Translations under genes and position numbers: made by a program
The notes under the pieces: model-generated
Seen by the model: the letters and a program-made list of their open reading frames with translations, nothing else
The model's database searches: none
Told to the model about the DNA's origin: nothing
In this document: one piece after another, positions 8,368-16,443 of the stretch
Layout: every line of letters starts with the position of its first letter
How positions within the stretch are numbered: position 1 is the stretch's first letter
Assembly: GCF_900110765.1 (NCBI RefSeq)
Contig: NZ_FOEO01000019.1
Coordinates: forward strand, 1 to 64,000
Direction of reading: 5' to 3'
Length of the DNA stretch: 64,000 nt
DNA from: Pseudomonas sp. NFACC02
GTDB taxonomy: Bacteria; Pseudomonadota; Gammaproteobacteria; Pseudomonadales; Pseudomonadaceae

Positions 8368-9369
8368 TTACTCGGCGTTCATCAGGGCCAGGCAGTTATC
8401 GAGCATGCGATTCGAGAAACCCCACTCGTTGTCATACCAGGCCAGCACCTTCAGCAGGCGACCGCTGACTTTGGTGTGGTTGGCGTCGAAGATCGACGAC
8501 AGCGGGTTGTGGTTGAAGTCGTGGGACACCAGCGGCAGGGCGTTGTAGCCCAGAATCTTCGAGTGTTGGGCAGCTTCTTTCATGATGGCGTTGACTTCAT
8601 CGGCCGTTGCATCGCGTTTCAGCTGAATGGTCAGGTCGACCAGCGAGACATTGATCACCGGGACGCGCACGGCCATGCCGGTCAGCTTGCCAGCCAGTTC
8701 AGGCAGCACCAGGCCCACGGCTTCGGCCGCGCCGGTTTTGCTTGGGATCATCGACTGTGTCGCCGAACGCGCGCGATACGGATCGGTGTGGTAGACATCG
8801 ATCAGGTTCTGGTCGTTGGTGTAGGCATGGATTGTGGTCATCAGGCCGCTTTCGATGCCCAGCTCGCGGTTCAGTACCTGCGCCACAGGGGCCAGACAGT
8901 TGGTGGTGCACGATGCGTTGGAGATCACCTGGTGCGACTGACGCAGCACATCGTGGTTGACGCCGTAGACCACGGTGGCGTCGGCGCCTTTTGCCGGAGC
9001 GGAAATGATGACCTTCTTGGCACCCGCCGTGATGTGGGCCGCCGCCTTGGTGCGGTCGGTGAACAGACCGGTGCATTCGAACACGACGTCAATGTTTGCG
9101 GACTTCCAGGGCAGCTCGGCCGGGTTGCGGATGGCGCTGACCGAAATACGGTCACCATTGACGGTCAGGCTTTCGTTGTCGTGCTCCACGGTGCCGTCGA
9201 AGGGGCCATGAACCGTGTCGTACTTGAGAAGGTGGGCGTTGATCTCGCTGTCGCCCAAGTCGTTGATGGCGACGACCTGCAGGTCCTGACGGTAGCCTTG
9301 GGTATAGAGTGCGCGTAGGACGTTGCGGCCGATCCGGCCAAAACCATTGATTGCGATGCGGAGAGTCAT
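8368..9369 (-). CDS. gap: Type I glyceraldehyde-3-phosphate dehydrogenase
   Basis: A 333-residue NAD-dependent enzyme converting glyceraldehyde 3-phosphate to 1,3-bisphosphoglycerate in the cytoplasm. The N-terminal Rossmann motif INGFGRIGRNVLRAL and the catalytic stretch SNASCTTNCLAP (Cys154) with the following histidine in TTIHAYTNDQ are all present. Length is standard. It is divergent from edd and is the catabolic gap of the Pseudomonas glucose cluster, taking the glyceraldehyde 3-phosphate made by Eda. A HexR-type box (9392-9406) and an A-rich Hfq/Crc motif (AACAACAA on the mRNA, 9389-9396) lie in its leader. The ribosome site TGAGGAC precedes the ATG. Confidence 0.96.
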   Translation of the reverse strand: MTLRIAINGFGRIGRNVLRALYTQGYRQDLQVVAINDLGDSEINAHLLKYDTVHGPFDGTVEHDNESLTVNGDRISVSAIRNPAELPWKSANIDVVFECTGLFTDRTKAAAHITAGAKKVIISAPAKGADATVVYGVNHDVLRQSHQVISNASCTTNCLAPVAQVLNRELGIESGLMTTIHAYTNDQNLIDVYHTDPYRARSATQSMIPSKTGAAEAVGLVLPELAGKLTGMAVRVPVINVSLVDLTIQLKRDATADEVNAIMKEAAQHSKILGYNALPLVSHDFNHNPLSSIFDANHTKVSGRLLKVLAWYDNEWGFSNRMLDNCLALMNAE

Positions 9370-9388
9370 ACACCCGTCCTCAGTGAAT

Positions 9389-9396
9389 TTGTTGTT
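9389..9396 (-). promoter_or_regulatory. Hfq/Crc catabolite-activity motif in gap leader
   Basis: On the gap mRNA this reads AACAACAA, a perfect AAnAAnAA motif about 20 nt before the start codon. In Pseudomonas such motifs are bound by Hfq with Crc to block translation. It overlaps the left half of the HexR box. Confidence 0.55.
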
Positions 9397-9406
9397 GGAA
9401 TTACAA
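9392..9406. promoter_or_regulatory. HexR operator, gap side
   Basis: TTGTTGGAATTACAA fits the Pseudomonas HexR pattern TTGT-N7/8-ACAA. It lies 23-37 bases upstream of the gap start. HexR, encoded at 21130-21999, releases such sites when it binds 2-keto-3-deoxy-6-phosphogluconate. Confidence 0.72.
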
Positions 9407-9453
9407 GATTATTCTCATAAAAATAGAAAACAAGCCTTTTTAGTGGCAGTATT

Positions 9454-9468
9454 TTGTTTTATCTACAA
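9454..9468. promoter_or_regulatory. HexR operator, edd side
   Basis: TTGTTTTATCTACAA is a second TTGT-N7-ACAA match in the same divergent region, about 140 bases upstream of the edd start. Two boxes suggest separate control of the two divergent promoters. Confidence 0.7.
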
Positions 9469-9606
9469 ATAGAAACCCGTAAAGCCACCACAACTGTCTG
9501 AAAATCAAAGCCTTTGCTGAAGCGTTTCATTGGGGGCATGATTTCACGACGGTTTTTGTAAGCGCCTGAACGGGTGACCACATCCGCTAGCCTGGAGTTC
9601 ATGACA

Positions 9607-11433
9607 ATGCATCCCCGCGTCCTTGAGGTAACCGAACGGCTGATTGCTCGCAGCCGTGAAACCCGTCAGCGCTATCTGCAATTGATCCGGGGCGCGGCGA
9701 GCGATGGTCCCATGCGCGGCAAGCTGCAATGCGCGAACTTTGCGCACGGCGTCGCGGCCTGTGGCACCGAAGACAAAAACAGTCTGCGCATGATGAACGC
9801 GGCCAACGTGGCCATCGTGTCTTCGTACAACGACATGCTGTCGGCGCATCAGCCTTACGAGCACTTCCCGGAACAGATCAAAAAGGCGCTGCGCGAAATC
9901 GGCTCGGTCGGTCAGTTCGCGGGCGGCGTGCCAGCCATGTGCGACGGCGTGACCCAAGGCGAGCCGGGCATGGAACTGAGTATCGCCAGTCGAGAAGTCA
10001 TTGCGATGGCAACGGCGGTCGCGCTGTCCCACAACATGTTCGACGCGGCACTGATGCTGGGCATCTGCGACAAGATCGTGCCGGGCCTGTTGATGGGGTC
10101 CCTGCGGTTTGGTCACCTGCCGACGATCTTCGTCCCGGGCGGTCCGATGGTGTCGGGCATTTCCAACAAGGAAAAAGCCGACGTGCGTCAGCGTTACGCC
10201 GAAGGCAAGGCCACGCGTGAAGAGTTGCTGGACTCGGAAATGAAGTCCTATCACGGTCCGGGCACCTGCACCTTCTATGGCACGGCGAACACCAACCAAC
10301 TGTTGATGGAAGTCATGGGGCTGCACTTGCCGGGTGCCTCCTTTGTCAATCCGTACACACCGCTGCGCGATGCGCTGACCCGCGAGGCCGCCTATCAGGT
10401 CACGCGTCTGACCAGACAGAGCGGCGAATTCATTCCACTGGGTGAGATTGTGGACGAGCGTTCGCTGGTCAACTCGATTGTTGCCCTGCACGCGACGGGT
10501 GGTTCCACCAACCACACGCTGCACATGCCGGCCATCGCCCAATGTGCGGGCATTCAATTGACCTGGCAGGACATGGCGGATCTGTCCGAGGTCGTGCCGA
10601 CCCTGACCCACGTCTACCCGAACGGCAAAGCCGACATCAACCACTTCCAGGCGGCGGGCGGCATGTCGTTCCTGATCCGCGAACTGCTCGACGCCGGGCT
10701 GTTGCACGAAGACGTCAACACCGTGGTCGGTCGTGGTCTGCGTCGTTACACCCAAGAGCCGTTCCTCGATGAGGGCAAGCTGGTCTGGCGCGACGGCCCG
10801 AGCGAAAGCCTGGACGAAAACATTCTTCGCCCCATCGCCCGTCCGTTCTCGCCGGAAGGCGGTTTGCGCGTGATGGAGGGCAATCTGGGGCGCGGCGTCA
10901 TGAAAGTGTCGGCCGTTGCGCTGGAGCATCAGATCGTCGAGGCCCCCGCCAAGGTGTTCGAAGATCAGCAGGATTTGGCCGACGCATTCAAGGCTGGCGA
11001 GCTGGAGTGTGACTTCGTCGCGGTCATGCGTTTCCAGGGGCCGCGATCCAACGGCATGCCAGAACTGCACAAGATGACGCCATTCCTGGGCGTGCTGCAG
11101 GATCGCGGCTTCAAGGTCGCGCTGATCACCGACGGCCGGATGTCCGGCGCTTCGGGAAAAATCCCGGCGGCGATCCATGTGTGTCCCGAAGCCTCCGATG
11201 GTGGCCCATTGGCACTTGTGCGTGATGGGGACCTCATTCGGGTCGATGGTGTGAAAGGAACATTGCAAGTTCTGGTCGAACCGGCAGAATTGGCCGCCAG
11301 AGAGCCGGCAATTGGCCGCCTGTCCCATAACGTGGGCACCGGTCGCGAGCTGTTCGGTTTCATGCGCATGGCCTTCAGCTCGGCAGAGAAGGGCGCCAGC
11401 GCCTTTACTTCGAATCTGGAGACGCTCAAGTGA
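9607..11433 (+). CDS. edd: 6-Phosphogluconate dehydratase
   Basis: The enzyme dehydrates 6-phosphogluconate to 2-keto-3-deoxy-6-phosphogluconate, the first Entner-Doudoroff step. It is a 608-residue protein of the IlvD/Edd family with a [4Fe-4S] cluster. The start at ATG 9607 is chosen because GGAG lies nine bases upstream and the N-terminus MHPRVLEVTERLI is the usual one; a GTG at 9574 would add 11 residues. Family motifs include CDGVTQGEPGMELS, GPGTCTFYGTANTN, ALHATGGSTNHTLH and LITDGRMSGASGKIPAAIH. Cysteines in the CDGVTQG and GTC contexts are the likely cluster ligands. The stop overlaps the glk start, so edd and glk are translationally coupled. Confidence 0.97.
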   Translation: MHPRVLEVTERLIARSRETRQRYLQLIRGAASDGPMRGKLQCANFAHGVAACGTEDKNSLRMMNAANVAIVSSYNDMLSAHQPYEHFPEQIKKALREIGSVGQFAGGVPAMCDGVTQGEPGMELSIASREVIAMATAVALSHNMFDAALMLGICDKIVPGLLMGSLRFGHLPTIFVPGGPMVSGISNKEKADVRQRYAEGKATREELLDSEMKSYHGPGTCTFYGTANTNQLLMEVMGLHLPGASFVNPYTPLRDALTREAAYQVTRLTRQSGEFIPLGEIVDERSLVNSIVALHATGGSTNHTLHMPAIAQCAGIQLTWQDMADLSEVVPTLTHVYPNGKADINHFQAAGGMSFLIRELLDAGLLHEDVNTVVGRGLRRYTQEPFLDEGKLVWRDGPSESLDENILRPIARPFSPEGGLRVMEGNLGRGVMKVSAVALEHQIVEAPAKVFEDQQDLADAFKAGELECDFVAVMRFQGPRSNGMPELHKMTPFLGVLQDRGFKVALITDGRMSGASGKIPAAIHVCPEASDGGPLALVRDGDLIRVDGVKGTLQVLVEPAELAAREPAIGRLSHNVGTGRELFGFMRMAFSSAEKGASAFTSNLETLK

Positions 11434-12395
11434 CATTGGCGATGGTGGGTGATATCGGCGGCACGAATGCTCGTTTTGCCATTTGGGAAGACGACCAGCT
11501 GCATTCGATCCGGGTGTTCCCGACGGTCGATTACGCGAGTCCCGAGAAGGCCTTGCTGATTTACCTGCAGGACCTGGAGTTGCAGTTGGGCGATGTCAGC
11601 TCGATCTGTCTGGCGGTTGCGGGGCCTGTGACCGGTGATGATTTTCACTTCACTAACAGCCACTGGAAAATCAACCGTCAGGCATTTTGCTCGGCGCTCA
11701 AGATCGACAACCTGATCATGGTCAACGACTTCACCGCCATGGCACTGGGCATGACCCGACTGCGTGACGATGAGTACACAACGGTCCGTCATGGCAAGGG
11801 CGATCCCAAAGGCGCGCGCGTGGTGATCGGGCCTGGCACCGGGCTGGGTGTCGGCACGTTGATCCGCACCGGTGAAAGCCACTGGACGGCCGTGCCGGGT
11901 GAGGGCGGCCATGTCGACCTGCCGATTGGTACTCCACGTGAAGCCATGCTGTGGCTGCGGCTGATGGCCGAGCATGAGCATGTGAGTGCCGAAACCATTT
12001 TGAGCGGTGCAGGTCTGTTGCTGCTGTATCAGGTCAGTTGTGCGCTGGATCAAATTGAGCCGGTGCTGAAATCACCGGCCGCCATTACCTCGGCGGCGAT
12101 TCAGGGTGATCCGGTGGCGAGTGCCGTGCTCGAACAATTCTGTGTGTTCCTCGGTCGGGTGGCAGGCAACAACGTGTTGACCGTCGGCGGCCGAGGCGGT
12201 GTGTACATCGCGGGCGGGGTCATTCCGCGCTTCGTCGAGTTCTTCAAGAAAAGCGGCTTCAACAGGGCGCTTGCAGAAAAGGGCTTGATGAAGGATTACT
12301 TCAAGGACGTGCCGGTGTGGCTGGTGACGGCCGAGTACCCGGGCTTGATGGGCGCCGGTGTGGCGTTGGATCAGGCGCTGTTGGCTCAAGGCTGA
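11430..12395 (+). CDS. glk: Glucokinase
   Basis: A 321-residue cytoplasmic ATP-dependent kinase phosphorylating glucose to glucose 6-phosphate. It starts at GTG 11430, overlapping the edd TGA by three bases (GTGA), with GGAG eight bases upstream. The phosphate-binding motif VGDIGGTNARFA lies at the N-terminus, VNDFTAMALG holds the catalytic aspartate region, and GPGTGLGVG and GEGGHVDL follow. It belongs to the bacterial glucokinase (Glk) family. Its place between edd and the gltR-gtrS pair matches other pseudomonads, where glucose reaching the cytoplasm through GtsABCD is phosphorylated here. Confidence 0.96.
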   Translation: MTLAMVGDIGGTNARFAIWEDDQLHSIRVFPTVDYASPEKALLIYLQDLELQLGDVSSICLAVAGPVTGDDFHFTNSHWKINRQAFCSALKIDNLIMVNDFTAMALGMTRLRDDEYTTVRHGKGDPKGARVVIGPGTGLGVGTLIRTGESHWTAVPGEGGHVDLPIGTPREAMLWLRLMAEHEHVSAETILSGAGLLLLYQVSCALDQIEPVLKSPAAITSAAIQGDPVASAVLEQFCVFLGRVAGNNVLTVGGRGGVYIAGGVIPRFVEFFKKSGFNRALAEKGLMKDYFKDVPVWLVTAEYPGLMGAGVALDQALLAQG

Positions 12396-12411
12396 GTGCT
12401 GCCACCGTACC

Positions 12412-12499
12412 TGTAGGAGCGCGCTTGCCCGCGATGGCGATCTTTCAGTCACCGATGTGGCGTCTGGACTTGCGCATCGCGGGCAAGCGCGCTCCTACA
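12412..12499. repeat. REP inverted pair between glk and gltR
   Basis: TGTAGGAGCGCGCTTGCCC at 12412 (continuing to 12435) is mirrored at 12476-12499. It separates the edd-glk pair from the two-component genes and could act as a 3' stabilising hairpin. Confidence 0.85.
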
Positions 12500-12518
12500 C
12501 TGTGTTATCTGTGCCCAT

Positions 12519-12526
12519 AACAACAA
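12519..12526 (+). promoter_or_regulatory. Hfq/Crc-type motif upstream of gltR
   Basis: AACAACAA, a perfect AAnAAnAA match, lies 27 nt upstream of the GTG start of gltR, close enough to overlap or border the ribosome site AGGA at 12541. Confidence 0.45.
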
Positions 12527-12552
12527 TTTCAGTGCTTACAAGGACGACCAAA

Positions 12553-13290
12553 GTGAACGCTGTCAGTAAATCGATTCTGGTGGTCGACGATGACCAGGAG
12601 ATTCGTGAATTGCTGCAAGCCTACCTGAGCCGATCTGGCTTTCAGGTGCGTACCGTCGGCGACGGTGCGCAGTTTCGTCAGGCGTTCAATGACGAACCGA
12701 GCGACCTGCTGATTCTCGACGTCATGCTGCCCGATGAAGACGGCTTCAGCCTGTGCCGCTGGGTCCGGCAGCACCCGCGTCAGCCTCACGTCCCCATCAT
12801 CATGCTCACCGCCAGCTCCGACGAGGCAGACCGGGTCATTGGCCTGGAGCTCGGGGCCGACGACTACATGGCCAAACCCTTCAGCCCTCGCGAACTCCAG
12901 GCGCGTATCAAGGCCTTGCTGCGCCGCGCCCAGTTCGGGCAGGAGCGCGCCGGAGGCGAAGTGCTGGTCTTCGATGAGTGGCGTCTGGACATGGTCAGCC
13001 ACCGGCTGTTCCACAACGACGGTGAAGAGGTCATCCTTTCCGGCGCTGACTTTGCGCTGCTCAAGTTGTTTCTCGACAATCCACAGCAGATTCTCGACCG
13101 CGACACCATCGGTAACGCCACGCGGGGTCGTGAGCTGATGCCGCTGGAACGCATCGTCGACATGGCCGTGAGTCGCCTGCGTCAGCGTTTGCGCGACACC
13201 GGCAAGGCGCCGCGATTGATTCGCACCGTGCGAGGCAGTGGTTATCTGCTGGCGGCCAACGTGCTGCCGCAAGCCAGCAACGGCTACTGA
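12553..13290 (+). CDS. gltR: OmpR-family response regulator GltR
   Basis: A 245-residue response regulator: receiver domain (about 7-120) with acidic pocket VVDDDQE and phospho-acceptor Asp56 in LLILDVMLPDEDG, conserved LTAS and KPF; then a winged-helix DNA-binding domain (about 140-235) ending RLIRTVRGSGYLL. The start is GTG 12553, with AGGA eight bases upstream; the open frame extends further upstream but through a REP element. It is paired with the histidine kinase gene that follows. In Pseudomonas GltR controls the glucose uptake genes (gts operon and oprB), which lie next to it here. The assignment rests on sequence type plus context. Confidence 0.9.
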   Translation: MNAVSKSILVVDDDQEIRELLQAYLSRSGFQVRTVGDGAQFRQAFNDEPSDLLILDVMLPDEDGFSLCRWVRQHPRQPHVPIIMLTASSDEADRVIGLELGADDYMAKPFSPRELQARIKALLRRAQFGQERAGGEVLVFDEWRLDMVSHRLFHNDGEEVILSGADFALLKLFLDNPQQILDRDTIGNATRGRELMPLERIVDMAVSRLRQRLRDTGKAPRLIRTVRGSGYLLAANVLPQASNGY

Positions 13291-13296
13291 TTGCCG

Positions 13297-14757
13297 ATGG
13301 TGACCGAGAAAAAGCGTCGTCTGCCCGTACCGCGCTCGCTGCTGGGGCGCATGCTGCTCTTGACCCTGCTGGCCGTGCTGCTGGCGCAAACCCTGTCCAG
13401 CCTGATCTGGCTTTCCCAACTGCGTGCCACGCAGATGGAAGGGCTGATCACCAGTGCCCGCAGCCTGGGCTTTTCCATGGCGGCGAGCGTCAGTTATTTC
13501 CGGTCTCTGCCCGTTGCCTTCCGCCCACTGGTGCTCGATCAATTGCGCAGCATGGGCGGCACGCGTTTCTTCGTGTCGCTCAACGATCGTCCGCTGGACA
13601 TGCAGGTGCTGGAACCGACCGTGCGCAAGTCGGCGGTCATCAACGTGGTCGCTCAGGTCCTGCGGCAGAATCTCGGCGCTGACCCGGACATCCTGGTGCG
13701 CTTCGTGCGCCCGGAAGACCTGCGCATCTTCAACAGCGGCCTGAAGCTCGACGAGCTGCCACGTTCATGGGCCCATTACGCGTTGACACTGGAGCCGGTG
13801 AATCCGCCTGTCCTGGTGACCCAGATCGAACTGTCGCCGGGGGAATGGCTGTACATCGCGTCGCTGTTGCCCGAACCGTACACCATGCTCGAAGAGGAGG
13901 GGCTGCCGTCGCAGCAGGTCTGGTTCATCGGCCTGACGAGCATTTTTCTGCTGGTGTTCATCGGTTTGCTGGTGCACTGGCAAAGCGGCCCGCTCAAGCG
14001 GCTGGCGCGCGCGGCGCGGGACCTGTCGCTGGGCGCCGATGTCGAGCCGGTTGTGGAGGGTGGCGGTAGCGAAGTCATCGAAGTGACGCGCGCGTTCAAT
14101 ACCATGCGCGATCGCATCAGCCGCTACCTGACCGAACGCGGTCAGTTGTTCAGCGCGATTTCCCACGACCTGCGCACTCCCATTACGCGTTTGCGCTTGC
14201 GTGTCGAGCTGCTGGAAGACGAGGAAATGCAGGTCAAGTTCACCCGCGATCTCGACGAGCTGGAACTGCTGGTCAAAGGCGCTTTGCAATGCGTGAAGGA
14301 CACCGACATTCACGAAAACATCGAACCGGTGGACCTCAACCACGCGCTTGATTGCCTGATCGAACCCTACCTGGGCCCTAACGGGGGCGGTCGCGTGACA
14401 GTGAAGGGCAGGGCCATGTCGATGTTCTACGGCAAGCCGCTGGCGTTGAGGCGTTGCATGGGCAACCTGATCGACAACGCCATCAAGTACGGCGACAAGG
14501 CGCACCTGTACGTCGAAGACGATGCCGAGGCGTTCATTCTGCACGTCGAAGACGAAGGGCCGGGCGTGCCTGAACAACGGCTCGAGCAAGTCTTCGAGCC
14601 TCATTTCCGCCTGGCGGGCAAACATCAGCAGGGCTACGGCCTCGGTCTCGGGATTGCCCGCAACATCGCTCACAGTCACGGCGGCGAAGTGACCCTTCAG
14701 AACCTGCGCGAGGGTGGTTTGCGAGTAACGCTGTATCTCCCGCGCGGGGTGGAGTGA
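13297..14757 (+). CDS. gtrS: Sensor histidine kinase GtrS
   Basis: About 486 residues from ATG 13297; TTG 13291 and GTG 13300 are alternatives, and no strong ribosome site separates them, so it may be coupled to gltR. Membrane helices lie at about 19-38 (MLLLTLLAVLLAQTLSSL) and 208-228 (WFIGLTSIFLLVFIGLLVHW), framing a periplasmic sensor region. A HAMP linker, HisKA with FSAISHDLRTPITR (His290) and an HATPase domain (NLIDNAIKYG, EDEGPGVP, GYGLGLGIARNIA) follow. With GltR it should sense a periplasmic sugar acid such as 2-ketogluconate, known for GtrS in P. aeruginosa. The ligand is not evident from sequence. Confidence 0.88.
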   Translation: MVTEKKRRLPVPRSLLGRMLLLTLLAVLLAQTLSSLIWLSQLRATQMEGLITSARSLGFSMAASVSYFRSLPVAFRPLVLDQLRSMGGTRFFVSLNDRPLDMQVLEPTVRKSAVINVVAQVLRQNLGADPDILVRFVRPEDLRIFNSGLKLDELPRSWAHYALTLEPVNPPVLVTQIELSPGEWLYIASLLPEPYTMLEEEGLPSQQVWFIGLTSIFLLVFIGLLVHWQSGPLKRLARAARDLSLGADVEPVVEGGGSEVIEVTRAFNTMRDRISRYLTERGQLFSAISHDLRTPITRLRLRVELLEDEEMQVKFTRDLDELELLVKGALQCVKDTDIHENIEPVDLNHALDCLIEPYLGPNGGGRVTVKGRAMSMFYGKPLALRRCMGNLIDNAIKYGDKAHLYVEDDAEAFILHVEDEGPGVPEQRLEQVFEPHFRLAGKHQQGYGLGLGIARNIAHSHGGEVTLQNLREGGLRVTLYLPRGVE

Positions 14758-14775
14758 GCGCCGAACCCGGTCATC

Positions 14776-14863
14776 GCAGGAGCGCGCTTGCCCCCGATTG
14801 CAGTGTGTCAGTTGGTATCGGCGTTATTGATCCACCGCCATCGCGGGCAAGCACGCCTACTGG
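14776..14863. repeat. Degenerate REP pair upstream of gtsA
   Basis: AGGAGCGCGCTTGCCCCCGA near 14778 faces an imperfect mirror ATCGCGGGCAAGCACGCCTA ending near 14862. The arms have diverged more than in the other pairs. Confidence 0.6.
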
Positions 14864-14985
14864 TTGATCCCCGATGGTTTTCGAATGTAACCATTCAGTG
14901 ACACTCGCGCATCCCTTCGTTACCGTCCGCGCTAACCCGTTGATTAGAATCCATGCAGCGCAAGCACCAAGACTTGCTCATGCAT

Positions 14986-14996
14986 AACAACAATAA
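14986..14996 (+). promoter_or_regulatory. Hfq/Crc catabolite-activity motif in gtsA leader
   Basis: AACAACAATAA contains two overlapping AAnAAnAA matches immediately before the AAGG ribosome site and 11-21 nt before the ATG. That position is ideal for blocking translation of gtsA. Confidence 0.65.
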
Positions 14997-15006
14997 GGTC
15001 AAATAG

Positions 15007-16293
15007 ATGAATTCGATTTCCCGTCTCGCAGCACTCGTTTCTCTCGCCTCGTTGTTCCCTCTGAGCGCTATGGCCGCTGATTCCAAAGGCACTGTCGAAG
15101 TTGTCCACTGGTGGACGTCCGGTGGCGAAAAAGCGGCTGTCGATGTGCTTAAGGCCCAAGTTGAAAAAGACGGTTTCACCTGGAAAGACGGCGCTGTCGC
15201 CGGCGGTGGCGGTTCCACTGCCATGACTGTTCTCAAGAGCCGCGCTGTGGCTGGCAACCCGCCAGCTGTCGCCCAGATCAAAGGTCCGGACATTCAGGAA
15301 TGGGCCTCCACCGGCCTGCTCGACACCGACGTCTTGAAAGACGTTGCCAAGCAGGAAAAGTGGGACAGCCTGCTGGACAAGAAAGTCTCCGATACCGTGA
15401 AGTACGACGGTGATTACGTGGCCGTACCGGTGAACATCCACCGCGTGAACTGGCTGTGGATCAACCCCGAAGTCTTCAAGAAAGCCGGTATCAAAAAGAA
15501 CCCGACCACCCTCGAAGAATTCTACGCAGCGGGCGACAAGCTCAAGAAAGCCGGCTTCATTGCCCTGGCTCACGGTGGTCAGCCTTGGCAGGACAGCACG
15601 GTCTTCGAAGCTGTCGTACTGTCCGTGATGGGTGCTGACGGTTACAAAAAGGCGCTGGTCGATCTGGACAATGGCGCGCTGACCGGCCCGGAAATGGTCA
15701 AGTCGCTCACTGAGCTGAAGAAAGTCGCCACCTACATGGATCCCGACGGCAAGGGCCAGGACTGGAACCTGGAAGCGGCCAAGGTCATCAACGGCAAAGC
15801 CGGCATGCAGATCATGGGTGACTGGGCCAAGTCCGAATGGACCGCCGCCAAGAAAATCGCTGGCAAGGACTACGAATGCGTGGCCTTCCCGGGCACCGAC
15901 AAGGCGTTCACCTACAACATCGACTCCCTCGCCGTGTTCAAGCAGAAAGATGCGGGCACGGCTGCCGGTCAGCAGGACCTCGCCAAAATCGTGCTGGGTG
16001 AAAACTTCCAGAAGGTGTTCAGCATCAACAAGGGTTCGATCCCGGTGCGTAACGACATGCTCGCCGACATGGGCAAGTACGGTTTCGACTCCTGCGCCCA
16101 GACCGCTGCCAAGGACTTCCTGGCGGACGCCAAGACAGGCGGCCTGCAGCCAAGCATGGCGCACAACATGGCGACCACGCTGGCCGTTCAAGGCGCGTTC
16201 TTTGATGTCGTGACCAATTTCATCAACGACCCGAAAGCCGATCCGGCCGATGCGGCGAAGAAGCTGGGTGCTGCGGTCAAGGCTGCCCAATAA
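15007..16293 (+). CDS. gtsA: Glucose ABC transporter, periplasmic substrate-binding protein
   Basis: A 428-residue family 1 solute-binding protein. A signal peptide of about 23 residues (cleavage near AMA/ADS) precedes the mature domain, which begins KGTVEVVHWWTSGGEKAA, typical of glucose/mannose binding proteins. It should deliver glucose in the periplasm to the GtsBC permease. The gene opens the gtsABCD-oprB run, next to gltR-gtrS. The ribosome site AAGG and the A-rich Hfq/Crc motif lie just upstream. A REP pair separates it from gtsB, which may help keep gtsA mRNA more abundant than the permease mRNA. Confidence 0.94.
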   Translation: MNSISRLAALVSLASLFPLSAMAADSKGTVEVVHWWTSGGEKAAVDVLKAQVEKDGFTWKDGAVAGGGGSTAMTVLKSRAVAGNPPAVAQIKGPDIQEWASTGLLDTDVLKDVAKQEKWDSLLDKKVSDTVKYDGDYVAVPVNIHRVNWLWINPEVFKKAGIKKNPTTLEEFYAAGDKLKKAGFIALAHGGQPWQDSTVFEAVVLSVMGADGYKKALVDLDNGALTGPEMVKSLTELKKVATYMDPDGKGQDWNLEAAKVINGKAGMQIMGDWAKSEWTAAKKIAGKDYECVAFPGTDKAFTYNIDSLAVFKQKDAGTAAGQQDLAKIVLGENFQKVFSINKGSIPVRNDMLADMGKYGFDSCAQTAAKDFLADAKTGGLQPSMAHNMATTLAVQGAFFDVVTNFINDPKADPADAAKKLGAAVKAAQ

Positions 16294-16309
16294 CAACGCG
16301 GTTTACCGG

Positions 16310-16396
16310 TAGGAGTGAGCTTGCTCGCGAAAGCGTTACGTCAGTGAATGCACCTGCGCCTGACACACCGTATTCGCGAGCAAGCTCACCCCCACA
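16310..16396. repeat. REP inverted pair inside the gts operon
   Basis: TAGGAGTGAGCTTGCTCGCG at 16310 is mirrored by a unit from TTCGCGAGCAAGC (16373) to 16396. It lies between gtsA and gtsB with no terminator T-run, so it would be a hairpin within the operon transcript. Confidence 0.85.
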
Positions 16397-16443
16397 GGAG
16401 GCGGCGTTTTTGCACTCTTCATTTTTCTGTACTGGATTTCACC

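Noticed and set aside
8161..9318. Plus-strand frame opposite gap
   Set aside because: Begins in the Fur box and REP pair and then runs antisense to gap; no protein-like features.
9544..11436. Long minus-strand frame opposite edd
   Set aside because: Complementary to edd over its whole length; high Gln/His/Arg composition typical of the reverse strand of GC-rich genes.
14944..16296. Minus-strand frame opposite gtsA
   Set aside because: Antisense of a clearly coding solute-binding protein; no recognisable domain.
16289..16296. AATAACAA at the gtsA stop codon as a Crc motif
   Set aside because: It matches AAnAAnAA but lies about 150 bases before the gtsB start, so it is probably chance.
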